Positions 17,224 to 25,913 of a DNA stretch of 64,000 bases are shown here, piece after piece. Below the pieces are notes generated by a model, which had not been told where the DNA came from, made no database searches, and saw only the letters and a program-made list of their open reading frames with translations. A program made the position numbers and the translations under genes. Within the stretch, counting starts at the first letter, position 1; every line of letters begins with the position of its first letter. Source of the DNA: Phormidium ambiguum IAM M-71 (GTDB taxonomy: Bacteria; Cyanobacteriota; Cyanobacteriia; Cyanobacteriales; Aerosakkonemataceae); contig NZ_MRCE01000011.1 of assembly GCF_001904725.1 (NCBI RefSeq), positions 124,001 to 188,000 of the forward strand. The letters are read 5' to 3'.

Positions 17224-18654
17224 TTACGACAATGATTCTTTATTAATTGGTAAGCAAATAGTAAAAGTTGCGCCTTTTCCGGGATAACTGCTAGCAGTAA
17301 TAGTACCGTTATGTGCTTCGACAATTCGTTTGGCGATCGCTAAACCTAGACCTGTACCATTACCGGAACGAGAGCGATCGGCTGTATAAAACTGCTCAAA
17401 AATATGTGGCATATCAATAGGACTAATACCTGGGCCTTGATCGGTAATTTTTATGATAATTTTGTGAAATTCGATGTAGCCAGTAATCCGCACTTCCGAG
17501 TTAGCGGCTGAATATTTAAGCGCATTATCTAAAATGTTTAAAAACGCTTGTAAAAGTCTTTCTGGATCGCCATTTACTTTGGCTTCTGGTAAATCTAATT
17601 TAATTCCTACACTACCAGATTGTAATCGTGTTTCTACTGCCCTAACTGCGCGTTCGATCAGAGATTTTAGGCGAAAATCTTTTTTCTCTAATTGAGTAAC
17701 GCCTGCTTCTAATCTGCCTAAATCTAACAAATCATGAATTAACCGAGATAAACGTTTCACCTCTTCTTGTGCAGTACCAAGAAAGCGATCGCGTATTTCC
17801 GGTTCTTCATCTGCGCCACTGGCTAACGCTTCTAAAGTCACAAAAACATTACTGACCGGAGTTCGCAACTCATGAGAAACATTAGCTAAAAAAGACCGTC
17901 TTTCGCTATCCAACGAAGCCAATCTTTCGCTCATGCGATTTAATTCAAAAGCTAATTGACCTAATTCATCATCTTGCCGAATGGTTAATTTATCTCCAAA
18001 ATTCCCTCCACCCATTCGCACGGCAAAATTGCACATTGATTGAATTGGTCTAGCCATACTGCGAGTCAAATATTCACTAATCACCGCACAAAGTAGGACT
18101 GTGATTATTAATGAAAATAAAACTGATAAAATAAGTTTTTGAAACTGACGCTGAAACTGTTCAAGCGTAATTGACATTCGCAGTACGCCTAATAAGCGAC
18201 CATTGCGAATTATAGGTTTAGAAGCATATAAGCGATCGTCATTAGATAAAAGACCTCTGGCTTTACCTTGAACAGCCTGTCTTTGCAGAGCTTCTTTAAC
18301 TCCGGGAACTTCTAACCAATTAGTTATTTGCTTATCAATATCCGGCGCAGAAGTTGTTAATAATCGACCTTGAGGATCGAAAATTCTTAGAGTAACTGCA
18401 TCTGGTGAACCATAACGTTTTACAATTATGTCTACTCTTTCTACATTATTATTTTCTAATGAATCGGCTACGCTTTCACTTAAAGCCGAAGTCCAAGCAT
18501 CTAAATCTGCTTGCCTGGTTTTCATAAAATAATCATGAAAAGATAACAGAATATAACTAGCTAAAACTGATGTACCTAAAGCGGTAAGTGCTAAATAAGT
18601 AGTGAATAATTTAGTATGAATTGAATTCCATTTAATCCGTTTAATGTAAAGAAT
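17224..18654 (-). CDS. Sensor histidine kinase; likely non-AUG start
   Basis: The first in-frame ATG is at 18525 (433 residues), but coding similarity clearly continues upstream: KLFTTYLALTALGTSVLASY is a membrane helix that kinases of this group normally have. The frame runs back to a TAG at 18658-18660. A perfect Shine-Dalgarno AGGAGGTGA (18662-18670) stands just before it, and the only start-like codon in range is ATT at 18652-18654. Domains in order: helix 1, an extracytoplasmic region, helix 2 (LILSVLFSLIITVLLCAVIS), HAMP, HisKA (His in VSHELRTPV; residue 218 from the ATG, 261 from ATT) and HATPase with complete N, G1 and G2 boxes. It is paired with the regulator at 18782. Confidence 0.8.
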   Translation of the reverse strand: MLYIKRIKWNSIHTKLFTTYLALTALGTSVLASYILLSFHDYFMKTRQADLDAWTSALSESVADSLENNNVERVDIIVKRYGSPDAVTLRIFDPQGRLLTTSAPDIDKQITNWLEVPGVKEALQRQAVQGKARGLLSNDDRLYASKPIIRNGRLLGVLRMSITLEQFQRQFQKLILSVLFSLIITVLLCAVISEYLTRSMARPIQSMCNFAVRMGGGNFGDKLTIRQDDELGQLAFELNRMSERLASLDSERRSFLANVSHELRTPVSNVFVTLEALASGADEEPEIRDRFLGTAQEEVKRLSRLIHDLLDLGRLEAGVTQLEKKDFRLKSLIERAVRAVETRLQSGSVGIKLDLPEAKVNGDPERLLQAFLNILDNALKYSAANSEVRITGYIEFHKIIIKITDQGPGISPIDMPHIFEQFYTADRSRSGNGTGLGLAIAKRIVEAHNGTITASSYPGKGATFTICLPINKESLS

Positions 18655-18661
18655 TAGCTAT

Positions 18662-18670
18662 TCACCTCCT
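18662..18670 (-). promoter_or_regulatory. Strong Shine-Dalgarno AGGAGGTGA before a non-AUG start
   Basis: A perfect anti-16S match sits 7 nt before CTA and 10 nt before ATT (18652-18654), with no ATG, GTG or TTG in frame until 18525. It argues that translation of the kinase starts here, or did before a start-codon mutation. Confidence 0.6.
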
Positions 18671-18710
18671 AGATTTTGGTAACTGGGGAACAAGGGGAAT
18701 TTAAAACTCT

Positions 18711-18777
18711 GTAGGGGCGGGTTTAGCAGACAATCTCTGAATTTCACAAACAATCTCTAGACAAAACCCGCCCCTAC
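18711..18777. repeat. GTAGGGGCGGGTTT hairpin between regulator and kinase
   Basis: The arms GTAGGGGCGGGTTT (18711-18724) and AAACCCGCCCCTAC (18764-18777) are perfect complements around a 39-nt loop. It is the same inner repeat as at 3684 and 10795. It begins four bases beyond the stop codon of the truncated response regulator. Confidence 0.85.
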
Positions 18778-18781
18778 AAAC

Positions 18782-19228
18782 TCAAAACTTTCTGATTTGT
18801 TCCTCTGCATTTGTGTTTCCCTGTTCCCCTGCTATTGAGTTAGCATCTCCTTTTTTTTCATCTGTCCGACGGCGCAGAACAGCTTTAATTCTGGCTAGTA
18901 ATTCACGAGTGCTAAATGGTTTAGTAATGTAATCGTCTGCACCTGCTTCTAAACCCCAAATTTTTTCAATATCCTGGTCTTTAGCTGTGAGCATAACTAT
19001 GGGAATATCGGAAAATGCTCTGAGTCGCCAGCAGACTTCCATACCATCTATTCCAGGTAGCATTAGGTCTAACAAAATAATATCCGGTACTTGTTTGTGA
19101 AACTGTTTGATGGCACTCATGCCATCTCCAGCTGTTGTCACTATATAACCTTCTTTTTGTAAGGTGTAAGTGAGACTTTCCCGCAAAGCTTCTTCGTCGT
19201 CAACTAATAATATGTGTGGCATGAGCAA
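18782..19228 (-). CDS. OmpR-type response regulator lacking its DNA-binding domain
   Basis: The 148-residue protein has a complete receiver: D10-D11, phospho-acceptor D54 (LLDLMLPG), T in MLTAK, KPF lysine, and the linker ELLARIKAVLRRR that normally leads into a winged-helix domain. Instead of that domain there is a 25-residue polar tail (DANSIAGEQGNTNAEEQ) and a stop, directly followed by the hairpin repeat at 18711-18777. Relatives with this linker are about 230-250 residues. The output domain has evidently been lost, so it cannot bind DNA as a normal OmpR protein does. It may still accept phosphate from the downstream kinase. The start could be Met3. Confidence 0.85.
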   Translation of the reverse strand: MLMPHILLVDDEEALRESLTYTLQKEGYIVTTAGDGMSAIKQFHKQVPDIILLDLMLPGIDGMEVCWRLRAFSDIPIVMLTAKDQDIEKIWGLEAGADDYITKPFSTRELLARIKAVLRRRTDEKKGDANSIAGEQGNTNAEEQIRKF

Positions 19229-19404
19229 ATATCTTGACTAAAGTACGCAAAACTGCTATCAAGTTTATTTTTTTAGCAGCAATTATCAAGTGGGAAAAGA
19301 TTTTAAAAGGTTTAACTTCCAATATATAAATGAACCAGATTTAAAACTTCTATCTAAGGAATGAAATTTGTTATTTAACTAATATTATTTCACCTGCTCA
19401 ATAC

Positions 19405-19440
19405 AAAAAAACTGAGTGTAGAATAACTTACTCAGTTTTT
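19405..19440 (-). terminator. Rho-independent terminator of the hli gene
   Basis: AAAAACTGAGT pairs with ACTCAGTTTTT around a 13-nt loop, about 40 bp after the hli stop codon. A tract of T follows on the minus strand, so termination is expected in that direction; the A/T flanks make it symmetrical. Confidence 0.8.
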
Positions 19441-19478
19441 AATGGTTATGGCAAAGATGAACAAACATCAGGATTTGC

Positions 19479-19691
19479 TTAGAGGCTAGTTAACCAACTA
19501 ACGATACCATTTCCGGTAACTACCTCCATGATTAATAGAGAGACAAAACCAATCATTGCTAAACGACCGTTTAATTTTTCTGCATATTCTGTGAAGCCAG
19601 TCCGGGGGGTGCTGTCAACATAAACTTTTGGTTCGATCGCAAAGTTATTTAATCTGCCGCCTTCTTCCATTGTGTAGCTGCGTGAAGTCAT
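19479..19691 (-). CDS. hli: High-light-inducible protein (Hlip/Scp)
   Basis: The 70-residue protein has one membrane helix carrying the chlorophyll-binding signature ExxNGRxAMxGF (E38, N41, R43 in [12 protein letters not shown]). It belongs to the LHC-like family and acts as a homo- or heterodimer in the thylakoid. There it binds chlorophyll and carotenoid and protects photosystem II assembly and chlorophyll recycling under strong light. A GGAGA Shine-Dalgarno sequence lies six bases before the ATG. Two HLR1-like RpaB boxes lie at 19714-19729 and 19735-19750, and a terminator follows the gene. It is monocistronic. Confidence 0.92.
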   Translation of the reverse strand: MTSRSYTMEEGGRLNNFAIEPKVYVDSTPRTGFTEYAEKLNGRLAMIGFVSLLIMEVVTGNGIVSWLTSL

Positions 19692-19713
19692 TTTTTATCT
19701 CCTTTTTTATTTA

Positions 19714-19729
19714 TATTAAGAAATGTAAC
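19714..19729 (-). promoter_or_regulatory. HLR1-like box (proximal) of hli
   Basis: The minus strand reads GTTACATTTCTTAATA. The first half matches the HLR1 half-site [GT]TTACA[AT][AT] perfectly and the second half has two mismatches. HLR1 is the binding site of RpaB, the high-light response regulator. Confidence 0.45.
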
Positions 19730-19734
19730 AGATT

Positions 19735-19750
19735 TGTTAAGCAATGTAAA
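19735..19750 (-). promoter_or_regulatory. HLR1-like box (distal) of hli
   Basis: The minus strand reads TTTACATTGCTTAACA, which matches the HLR1 consensus of two [GT]TTACA half-sites with one mismatch. Its centre is 21 bp from the proximal box, two helical turns away. Confidence 0.6.
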
Positions 19751-19818
19751 GATAATTAACAAAAAAAATCGGAGTTCTAGGGAACTCCGGCTGAGAATCA
19801 GTATTAAGTTTTACTTAA

Positions 19819-21705
19819 TTAATGTGAAGTATGGGCAGGATCTCTATGGATAGGTTGAACTTTACTGAGTAATTCGTGTAATTCATTACCTTCAATTACT
19901 TCGGTGTCCAAGAGTTTGGTTGAGATCGTTTCTAGCAAATCACGATTTTCCTTGAGGATATGCAGAGCTTGCTGGTGGGCTGATTCTACGATGTCTTTAA
20001 CTTCTTGATCGATCGCTTGAGCAGTTTCATCAGAAACCATGCGTCGGGGATTCATCATGTCAGCATTTCCCAGGAAGGATTGCTGACTTTTATCGTAAGC
20101 CAAAGGCCCCAAAACCTTGCTCATGCCGTAGGATGTGACCATGCGTTCAGCTAGATCGGTTGCCCGTTGTAAATCATTAGAAGCACCTGTGGTGATGCTG
20201 CCAAAAATGATTTCCTCGGCGGCGCGTCCACCCAAGAGGGTAGCGATTTCGCCGCGCAGTTCGGCTTCATCCATTAAAAAGCGGTCTTCTGTGGGGAGTT
20301 TGAGAGTGTAACCCAAAGCTGCCATACCACGAGGGACGATCGAGATTTTCTCTACCTTCCCGCTACCAGGCATGAGATAACCGACTAAAGCGTGACCAAC
20401 TTCGTGATAAGCGACGATTTTCTTTTCCTTATCATTAAGGACACGGCTTTTCTTTTCCAAACCTGCGACTACCCGTTCGATCGCTTCGTTGAAATCCTCT
20501 TGCGCCACAGCGTCCCGTTTATTTCTGGCTGCCAACAAAGCGGCTTCATTGACTAAGTTTGCCAAATCCGCGCCCGCAAAACCGGGAGTACGAGTAGCGA
20601 TCGCTTTCAAGTTCACATCAGGCCCCAATTTTACCTTTTGGGAGTGGATGTTGAGGATTTCTTGACGACCGGACAAGTCAGGACGATCGACTAACACTTG
20701 ACGGTCAAAACGTCCAGGTCGTAACAAAGCTGGGTCTAAACTTTCTGGGCGGTTAGTTGCAGCCAAAACAATTACGGTTGCGTCACCTGCGGCAAAACCA
20801 TCCATTTCCGTGAGTAACTGGTTCAGGGTTTGTTCCCGTTCATCGTTACCGCCATAGAAACCGCCACTGCTGCGAGATTTCCCGATCGCATCCAACTCAT
20901 CAATAAAAATGATACAGGGAGCTTGTTTTTTCGCTTGCTCGAATAAATCTCTGACCCGTGCCGAACCAACGCCGACAAACAGTTCCACAAACTCGGAACC
21001 AGAAATGCTAAAGAATGCTACACCCGCTTCGCCAGCCACAGCTTTGGCTAATAAAGTTTTACCAGTTCCAGGTGGCCCAACTAACAGCACACCTCTGGGA
21101 ATTCTGGCTCCAATTTGGCGAAACCGACCGGGATTTTTCAAGAAATCGACAATTTCGACTAACTCAGTTTTAGCTTCTTCGACTCCTGCGACATCAGCAA
21201 AAGTGATTTTCGCTGATTCACCTTCGACATAGACTTTAGCTTTACTTTTGCCGATCGAGAGCGCACCTTGAGGCCCACCACCGCTGCGACTAATGAAAAA
21301 CTGCCAAATCGCAACAAAGATTAGTGGCGGGATGACCCAGCCTAACAGACTAGTAAACCAGCCATTTTTCGGTGGTGGGGCGGCAGCAAACTCAATCCCT
21401 TTTTCCTCCAATCGTTTTGGCAATTCTAGGTCAAAAATGGGAGTTGTCTGTAAAACTAAAACTTGTCCAGGTTGTTCGGGGTCTGGTTTCAGTTGATAAC
21501 GAATTTCGTCTTGACCAACAGAAACCCGCGCCACTTTCCCATCTTGCACTTGATCGATAAACAAGCTATAAGGTACTCGTGGTACTGAAGGGCTAAACAA
21601 ATTCGGTAAGAACAAGTTCACCAGTAGGAATAAGCCAGAAATTAGCAATAAAATATTCCCTATCTGGCGAGAACGAGGAGGTTGAGGCTGGTCTTTAATT
21701 GCCAT
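19819..21705 (-). CDS. ftsH: ATP-dependent zinc metalloprotease FtsH (FtsH4-like)
   Basis: The 628-residue membrane AAA protease has helix 1 near residues 17-35, a short lumenal/periplasmic domain, and helix 2 near 118-137. The AAA module follows, with Walker A GPPGTGKT at 210-217, Walker [12 protein letters not shown] and the arginine-finger region RPGRFDR. The zinc site is HEVGH at H434-H438. Length and N-terminus resemble Synechocystis Sll1463 (FtsH4), but that assignment is from memory. FtsH proteases degrade damaged photosystem II D1 and quality-control membrane proteins. A second, different FtsH lies at 62131. Confidence 0.95.
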   Translation of the reverse strand: MAIKDQPQPPRSRQIGNILLLISGLFLLVNLFLPNLFSPSVPRVPYSLFIDQVQDGKVARVSVGQDEIRYQLKPDPEQPGQVLVLQTTPIFDLELPKRLEEKGIEFAAAPPPKNGWFTSLLGWVIPPLIFVAIWQFFISRSGGGPQGALSIGKSKAKVYVEGESAKITFADVAGVEEAKTELVEIVDFLKNPGRFRQIGARIPRGVLLVGPPGTGKTLLAKAVAGEAGVAFFSISGSEFVELFVGVGSARVRDLFEQAKKQAPCIIFIDELDAIGKSRSSGGFYGGNDEREQTLNQLLTEMDGFAAGDATVIVLAATNRPESLDPALLRPGRFDRQVLVDRPDLSGRQEILNIHSQKVKLGPDVNLKAIATRTPGFAGADLANLVNEAALLAARNKRDAVAQEDFNEAIERVVAGLEKKSRVLNDKEKKIVAYHEVGHALVGYLMPGSGKVEKISIVPRGMAALGYTLKLPTEDRFLMDEAELRGEIATLLGGRAAEEIIFGSITTGASNDLQRATDLAERMVTSYGMSKVLGPLAYDKSQQSFLGNADMMNPRRMVSDETAQAIDQEVKDIVESAHQQALHILKENRDLLETISTKLLDTEVIEGNELHELLSKVQPIHRDPAHTSH

Positions 21706-22169
21706 TAATCTTAATACTCCTTTGATGCGAACTGTCGCATAACCTAATGTTTAGCAGCCAGCTACTCAAATTGAGTTAACATGACTCAACTCTGGGGCTA
21801 ATGCCCTGCAACTGAGCAAATTTTTCTCTAACTGTTACAAGCTTAACAGTTGGTTATATTTAGGGAAGGGTGATCATCTTTGCGGAAAACCCCCATTGCC
21901 AGGGGTGGCTTTCTTACCTAATCTTAGTTTCCTTTAGTTCAGATAATAAAAGAAGTACGGGGAAATCCTGATTCACTTTGTAATGCAGAGAATTTAGAAG
22001 ACATATCCCTGTTAATGGAGATTGAAACTTGGACTGGTGGAACTAACTTCGGTTTATGGCAATCCTGTTAACTCAGATAAAAAGTTCCCTGATTTTTTTA
22101 TGTCAAAGTACTGGACAATATTTACCTCACAATCGTCATTAAGTGAGGCGACTGTTTGAGTTGGTAATC
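21706..22169. other. 464-bp intergenic region
   Basis: This is the divergent control region between ftsH and the HTH gene. A short ACCCCC/AGGGGT hairpin lies around 21889-21906. No gene, or promoter that I would defend, is seen. Confidence 0.45.
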
Positions 22170-22379
22170 ATGAAGACCCGCGATAAAATTTTGAACGCTA
22201 TCATTGAGCATCCTGGTTTGACGACAAGAGAGATTATGGCGATCGCCCAACTCTCTCGGACAAACACCCGCGAGCATCTGCAAAAGCTGGAAAGCATGGG
22301 CTTAATCTATTCTGAAGCAGATGACGCAAACGCAAATAAGCACCGTTACTTTGCCGCCAAAGAGAAAGTTGAGTTTTAG
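22170..22379 (+). CDS. Small winged-helix DNA-binding protein
   Basis: The 69-residue protein (MKTRDKILNAIIEHPGLTTR...) is one winged helix-turn-helix. It has helix 1 (residues 2-12), a turn at TTREIMAIAQLSRTNTREHL with the recognition helix, and a wing at GLIYSEADDANANKHRYF. It looks like the DNA-binding part of MarR/ArsR-type regulators, with no sensing or dimer extension. The open frame starts at a GTG at 22143, but the ATG at 22170 gives the normal fold start. It diverges from ftsH and may regulate it; the hairpin repeat at 22384 ends the gene. Confidence 0.75.
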   Translation: MKTRDKILNAIIEHPGLTTREIMAIAQLSRTNTREHLQKLESMGLIYSEADDANANKHRYFAAKEKVEF

Positions 22380-22383
22380 CCAA

Positions 22384-22412
22384 ATCCCCGACTTCTTCAA
22401 GAAGCCGGGGAT
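22384..22412. repeat. ATCCCCGACTTCTT palindrome (convergent terminator)
   Basis: ATCCCCGACTTCTT faces AAGAAGCCGGGGAT with one mismatch. It sits between the HTH gene and htpX, whose stop codons converge. A near-identical copy is at 62036-62066. It probably terminates transcription in both directions. Confidence 0.8.
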
Positions 22413-22433
22413 CTTTAGCGGATCTCTGAGGGA

Positions 22434-23327
22434 TTAAGCGGTAACTGGAGTAGCCACTTCTTGCTGTTGTTTAGCGAGTTCTAAAAGACGGCGAATCCGT
22501 TCGGCGGTAGGGGGATGGGTACGGAAGAGTGATTGTAAACCTTCTGTAGAGAGAGGGTTAATAATTAAAAGTGGAGACATGGCTGGATTGCCATTCATGG
22601 GAATTTGTTTGCCGATTTCTTCTAATTTTTCTAAGGCGTGGGCAAGTGCTTGGGGATTTCCGGTAATTTGTGCTGCGCCTAGATCGGCTGCGTATTCACG
22701 AGTACGGCTGATTCCCATTTGAATTATAGCAGCGGCTAAGGGAGCTAAGATAATCAAGAATAATATTGCTAAAGGATTTCCGCCTCGGCGATTGTCACGA
22801 GAGACAGGATAATATAAAGCTCCAAAAGTGAGAATCCGTCCGAGGAAAGTAATCGCACCTGCGATCGTTCCAGCTACAGCTTGAGTCAAGGTATCCCGAT
22901 TGCGGATGTGGGTTAGTTCATGAGCAATTACACCTGCTAATTCTTCTTGAGAAAGCAGATCGACAATTCCTTGAGTGACTGCTATGGTTGCGTGTTCGGG
23001 ATCTCTGCCTGTAGCGAAGGCGTTCGGGGATTTAGTGGGGACAAAAAATAGCTTTGGCATGGGAATTTCTGCCTTAGCTGACAAAGAAGCTACTAAATCA
23101 TAAAGTTCGGGCGCTTGTTCCCTAGCAAGTGGTTGTGCCTGATAAGCCATTAACGCGGCCCGATCGGAATAATACCAAGAACTAAAACTAGTGAATGCAG
23201 CAAAAGCTAACCCTAAGTAAAGTCCTTGTTCGTTACCGATTAGATAATAGCCAGCTAGAACTAATAAACCGCTAAGTAGTCCCAACAAAGCTGCTGTTTT
23301 AATTTGATTGATTCCCCGCATAATCAA
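22434..23327 (-). CDS. htpX: HtpX-like M48 zinc metalloprotease
   Basis: The 297-residue membrane protease has two N-terminal helices (about 10-30 and 33-52), the zinc motif HELTH at H136-H140, and two further helices near 145-200. The third ligand is in REYAADLGA near residue 214. The active site is on the cytoplasmic face. HtpX cleaves misfolded membrane proteins and works alongside FtsH, which lies nearby here. Length and motifs are complete. The start may be Met3 (23321). The C-terminal RTHPPTAERIRRL is typical of the family. Confidence 0.92.
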   Translation of the reverse strand: MIMRGINQIKTAALLGLLSGLLVLAGYYLIGNEQGLYLGLAFAAFTSFSSWYYSDRAALMAYQAQPLAREQAPELYDLVASLSAKAEIPMPKLFFVPTKSPNAFATGRDPEHATIAVTQGIVDLLSQEELAGVIAHELTHIRNRDTLTQAVAGTIAGAITFLGRILTFGALYYPVSRDNRRGGNPLAILFLIILAPLAAAIIQMGISRTREYAADLGAAQITGNPQALAHALEKLEEIGKQIPMNGNPAMSPLLIINPLSTEGLQSLFRTHPPTAERIRRLLELAKQQQEVATPVTA

Positions 23328-23676
23328 AGTTGCTCTAGATTTTACAATTTTTATTCCAATTGTTATAAACTTCTCAGATTTGCCAGGTACAATGTCTCTA
23401 CCTGATGAAAGAAAGCTCTCTCTTCCTGCTGACAGATAATAAAATAAAAGCTAATTTTGTGTTTTAGTATTTATTTGAATCATCTAATTAAACCCACAAT
23501 TTACTTTTATTTATCATACTTCCTCGTTACTTATACCCTGGTTCTTCTTTCTCTTCTCTTCGCGCCCTTTGCGCTCTTCGCGGTTCAAAAAAATAGTTTA
23601 ATATTAGCCATTATTTACTATAATAATAAAAGCAATTAGACCTTTTGACTAATTGTTGTACAGAGGGAGATTAAAT
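23328..23676. other. 349-bp intergenic region
   Basis: It contains a CTTCGCGCCCTTTGCGCTCT repeat near 23556-23580, of a type dispersed in cyanobacterial intergenic DNA. A plus-strand open frame across it is low-complexity and I do not regard it as a gene. Confidence 0.5.
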
Positions 23677-24246
23677 ATGCCACAATATACTTTAGCTGAA
23701 GATCCTACACTGGTTTTGACTGTGCCAGGTAAAAACGACACCAAAAAAAATCGAGAATCTGCTATAGAACAATTATTAGAATTAATGGATTCAGGAGAAT
23801 TAAACATAGATTTAAAAGATGGTTTTGGGCCAGATCAATTAATTCTGATTAAAGATGGCAAAACCGAGGGAAATGCTAGTTTAAAAGAAAGTACAGGTGA
23901 AGATTCTGGAGTAGTGCAAGCGGTGCAAACTTTAACTCAATTTGCCAGCTTACGCCAGCGGGTTGAGGAGTTACGTCCAGCGGCACAAGAAGCGCGATCG
24001 CAAATTGATTTATTATTTGCTGGAGAAGTCACAGTAGAGCAAATTCAACAAATCAAAGAAGGATTAAAATCCCTGAAAAATTTTGCTCAAGTAAACATTC
24101 AATTTCGGGAATCAATAGGGGAAGCAGAAGCTGCCAGAAAAACTTTAGATGAAGCATTAACAACCGCAGCCTTAGAAAATGCTGCTTTAGAAAAAGCTGC
24201 GATCGAAAAAGCAACATCTACAGAAAAATTAGATTTGCCAACTTAG
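23677..24246 (+). CDS. Cyanobacterial helical protein, unknown function
   Basis: The 189-residue protein starts at ATG 23677 behind AGAGGGAGA; the open frame goes back to 23653 but that part has no support. The N-terminal 70 residues are mixed strand/helix (PQYTLAEDPTLVLTVPGKND, then RESAIEQLLELMDSGELNID). The remainder is a long alanine- and glutamate-rich coiled coil ending in heptad repeats (EALTTAALENAALEKAAIEK). There is no membrane segment or signal peptide. A perfect palindrome covers the stop codon. I cannot assign a family. Confidence 0.7.
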   Translation: MPQYTLAEDPTLVLTVPGKNDTKKNRESAIEQLLELMDSGELNIDLKDGFGPDQLILIKDGKTEGNASLKESTGEDSGVVQAVQTLTQFASLRQRVEELRPAAQEARSQIDLLFAGEVTVEQIQQIKEGLKSLKNFAQVNIQFRESIGEAEAARKTLDEALTTAALENAALEKAAIEKATSTEKLDLPT

Positions 24247-24260
24247 TTAACTAAGTTGGC
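24237..24260 (+). terminator. Perfect palindrome across the stop codon
   Basis: GCCAACTTAG and CTAAGTTGGC flank TTAA, a perfect 24-bp palindrome that contains the TAG stop codon (24244-24246). It may work as a transcript-end hairpin; no T run follows directly. Confidence 0.45.
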
Positions 24261-24354
24261 ATAATGGTAATGAGTAATAAATTAAGGGAAATGTTTTACA
24301 GCTAGGAAAAAGTCGCAGAACTTTTTTTTGTTTAGCTAATGGAGAGAATAGCTA

Positions 24355-25431
24355 TTAACCAATCAGAGAAACGGGAAATCGAGGTTGGCTAAGGGTGAAT
24401 GTATTATGTACAGTGTCTACATTCCCTACAGAAAGTTCGCTAGCATTAACGATCGCAACTAAATCTAGCTGGGGAGTACTTCCTCCATTACCATTAGTAA
24501 TGGCGAATATCTTGGTTTGATATAAATTATCTGCTTTTTGAATCACATAATCTTCCGGTCTTCCTGCTAGTTGAATTACATCAATACCAGGGGAAATGAT
24601 ATCACCTCCTACAAGGTCAAAAACAGAAATTACAGCATAGTCAGCATCTCCTTGACCAACATAAAACTTTTGCCCGTTAGGATTTGTGGCGCTGCGTCCA
24701 ACCCCCAGCAAGAAAATATCGCTAGAACTTGAATCAGCACCAACTAAAGTATCAACTTCACCCACACCAAGACTAGTAGGCACAATAGTGGAAGATTCTC
24801 CAGTAATTACATCAATTCCAACTCCAGCAATTATAGAATAGCCAGAATCGAATGCACTCACTACATCATTACCACCACTTCCGCTAAAAAAGCCGCGCCG
24901 AAGTTCTCTTTGACCATATTCTTGATAATGTTCTAAGGCATTAGCAAAAACACCTGTTTCAACAGCTAACGATACATCAGGATTGAAAGCTAAATAAGCT
25001 TTTTCGTTAAACGCTGAACCCTTACGACCTTCGTTTTTACCAAACTGAATAAAATGAGAAAAGCCAGAGGGTAAAGCTTTGGTTGCTACTGCATTAGCGA
25101 CATCAGGATTAGTCTGCAAATAAAACTCTTCATTGTAGCTACTGTTGGAAATAAAACGTCCTTCTGCTTCGCCATATTGGATAAAATGTGCTAATCCAGA
25201 AGAAAACTTTCCATCAAAAACTGCTTGAGCAACATCAAAGTTTCTCGGTATAAATCCGAATCCAAAATAACTTCCTTCACTCCAAATAGGGGAAACAGAA
25301 GTTCGCTTTTCTTGTAATCCATACAATTCAAAATGCTGTCTACCGGATTGCAAAATACCTGCTTTAACAGCATCTGCTACATCTGGATTTTTGCTCAGGT
25401 AGTACTTTTCGTCAAATATGGCAAAGGTCAT
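24355..25431 (-). CDS. Exported-type protein with NPDVA repeats
   Basis: The 358-residue protein begins with four tandem copies of a unit of about 40-50 residues. The pattern is [FY]-x2-xYLxxNPDVAxAVxxG followed by HFxxYGxxEGR, at residues about 8-45, 55-95, 100-140 and 143-182. The second copy is degenerate. A glycine-rich, acidic C-terminal half (GSGGNDVVSAFDSG, GVGIDVITG) resembles calcium-binding RTX/hemolysin-type repeats that have decayed. Cyanobacterial proteins with this repeat are large exoproteins often secreted by type I systems. There is no N-terminal signal peptide, consistent with that. The function is unknown. Confidence 0.75.
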   Translation of the reverse strand: MTFAIFDEKYYLSKNPDVADAVKAGILQSGRQHFELYGLQEKRTSVSPIWSEGSYFGFGFIPRNFDVAQAVFDGKFSSGLAHFIQYGEAEGRFISNSSYNEEFYLQTNPDVANAVATKALPSGFSHFIQFGKNEGRKGSAFNEKAYLAFNPDVSLAVETGVFANALEHYQEYGQRELRRGFFSGSGGNDVVSAFDSGYSIIAGVGIDVITGESSTIVPTSLGVGEVDTLVGADSSSSDIFLLGVGRSATNPNGQKFYVGQGDADYAVISVFDLVGGDIISPGIDVIQLAGRPEDYVIQKADNLYQTKIFAITNGNGGSTPQLDLVAIVNASELSVGNVDTVHNTFTLSQPRFPVSLIG

Positions 25432-25913
25432 AAGTTTTGAATTTCAACACTGAAAATCAACGCTTACAATACTACAAATCTATAAGAAAGAATTTCGGAT
25501 AAAGCGATCGAGCAAAACCTTAGTTGGGAATAAAATCACTTTTATAGCAGTCACCATAATTGTTAGGATGAATGAAAAGAAGTTTATCATTTGATTGATG
25601 GATTTTATCAATTGCTGGAATTTAATGAGCGGGGTCATAATGCGATCGCGCTTTTAGGTGTAGAGTTAGGATTATGGAAAGAAAACTACCAAAACCAAAA
25701 ATAGATTTAGTTAAAAAATCTTGGTAACTTGTACTTTTCGGCATAATTTAACTTCTGTAATTTGTTCATCGCACTCTCAGCAGTTCGATAGTAGAGTTAA
25801 TCTGGTTAGGTATGAAGGGAAAAGCGTAAGAAATACGATCGCTACCATATCCTTAAATAATATTCGGCAAGTGCGATCGCGTACTGTAGGCGATCGCACT
25901 CTAACAACGGCAA
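25432..25913. other. 482-bp intergenic region with several HIP1 sites
   Basis: GCGATCGC-type octamers occur at several places (around 25504, 25643, 25873, 25889). Apart from the possible Uma2 fragment at 25576-25704, I see no gene. Confidence 0.5.
25576..25704 (+). pseudogene. Possible C-terminal remnant of a Uma2-type nuclease
   Basis: A 42-codon plus-strand frame, bounded by stops, reads FYQLLEFNERGHNAIALLGV then ELGLWKENYQ. This resembles the segment after the nuclease core in longer Uma2 proteins (FxxxGxYxLxxLGVxLGxWxGxYQ). It has no start codon and no nuclease core, so it would be a remnant. The identification is from pattern memory only. Confidence 0.3.

Noticed and set aside
21889-21906. 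ACCCCC/AGGGGT hairpin upstream of ftsH as a riboswitch or terminator
   Set aside because: Too short, and without conserved surroundings; not enough to call a regulatory RNA.
23457-23639. 60-residue plus-strand open frame
   Set aside because: Low-complexity, membrane-like translation over a known type of intergenic repeat; no ribosome binding site.
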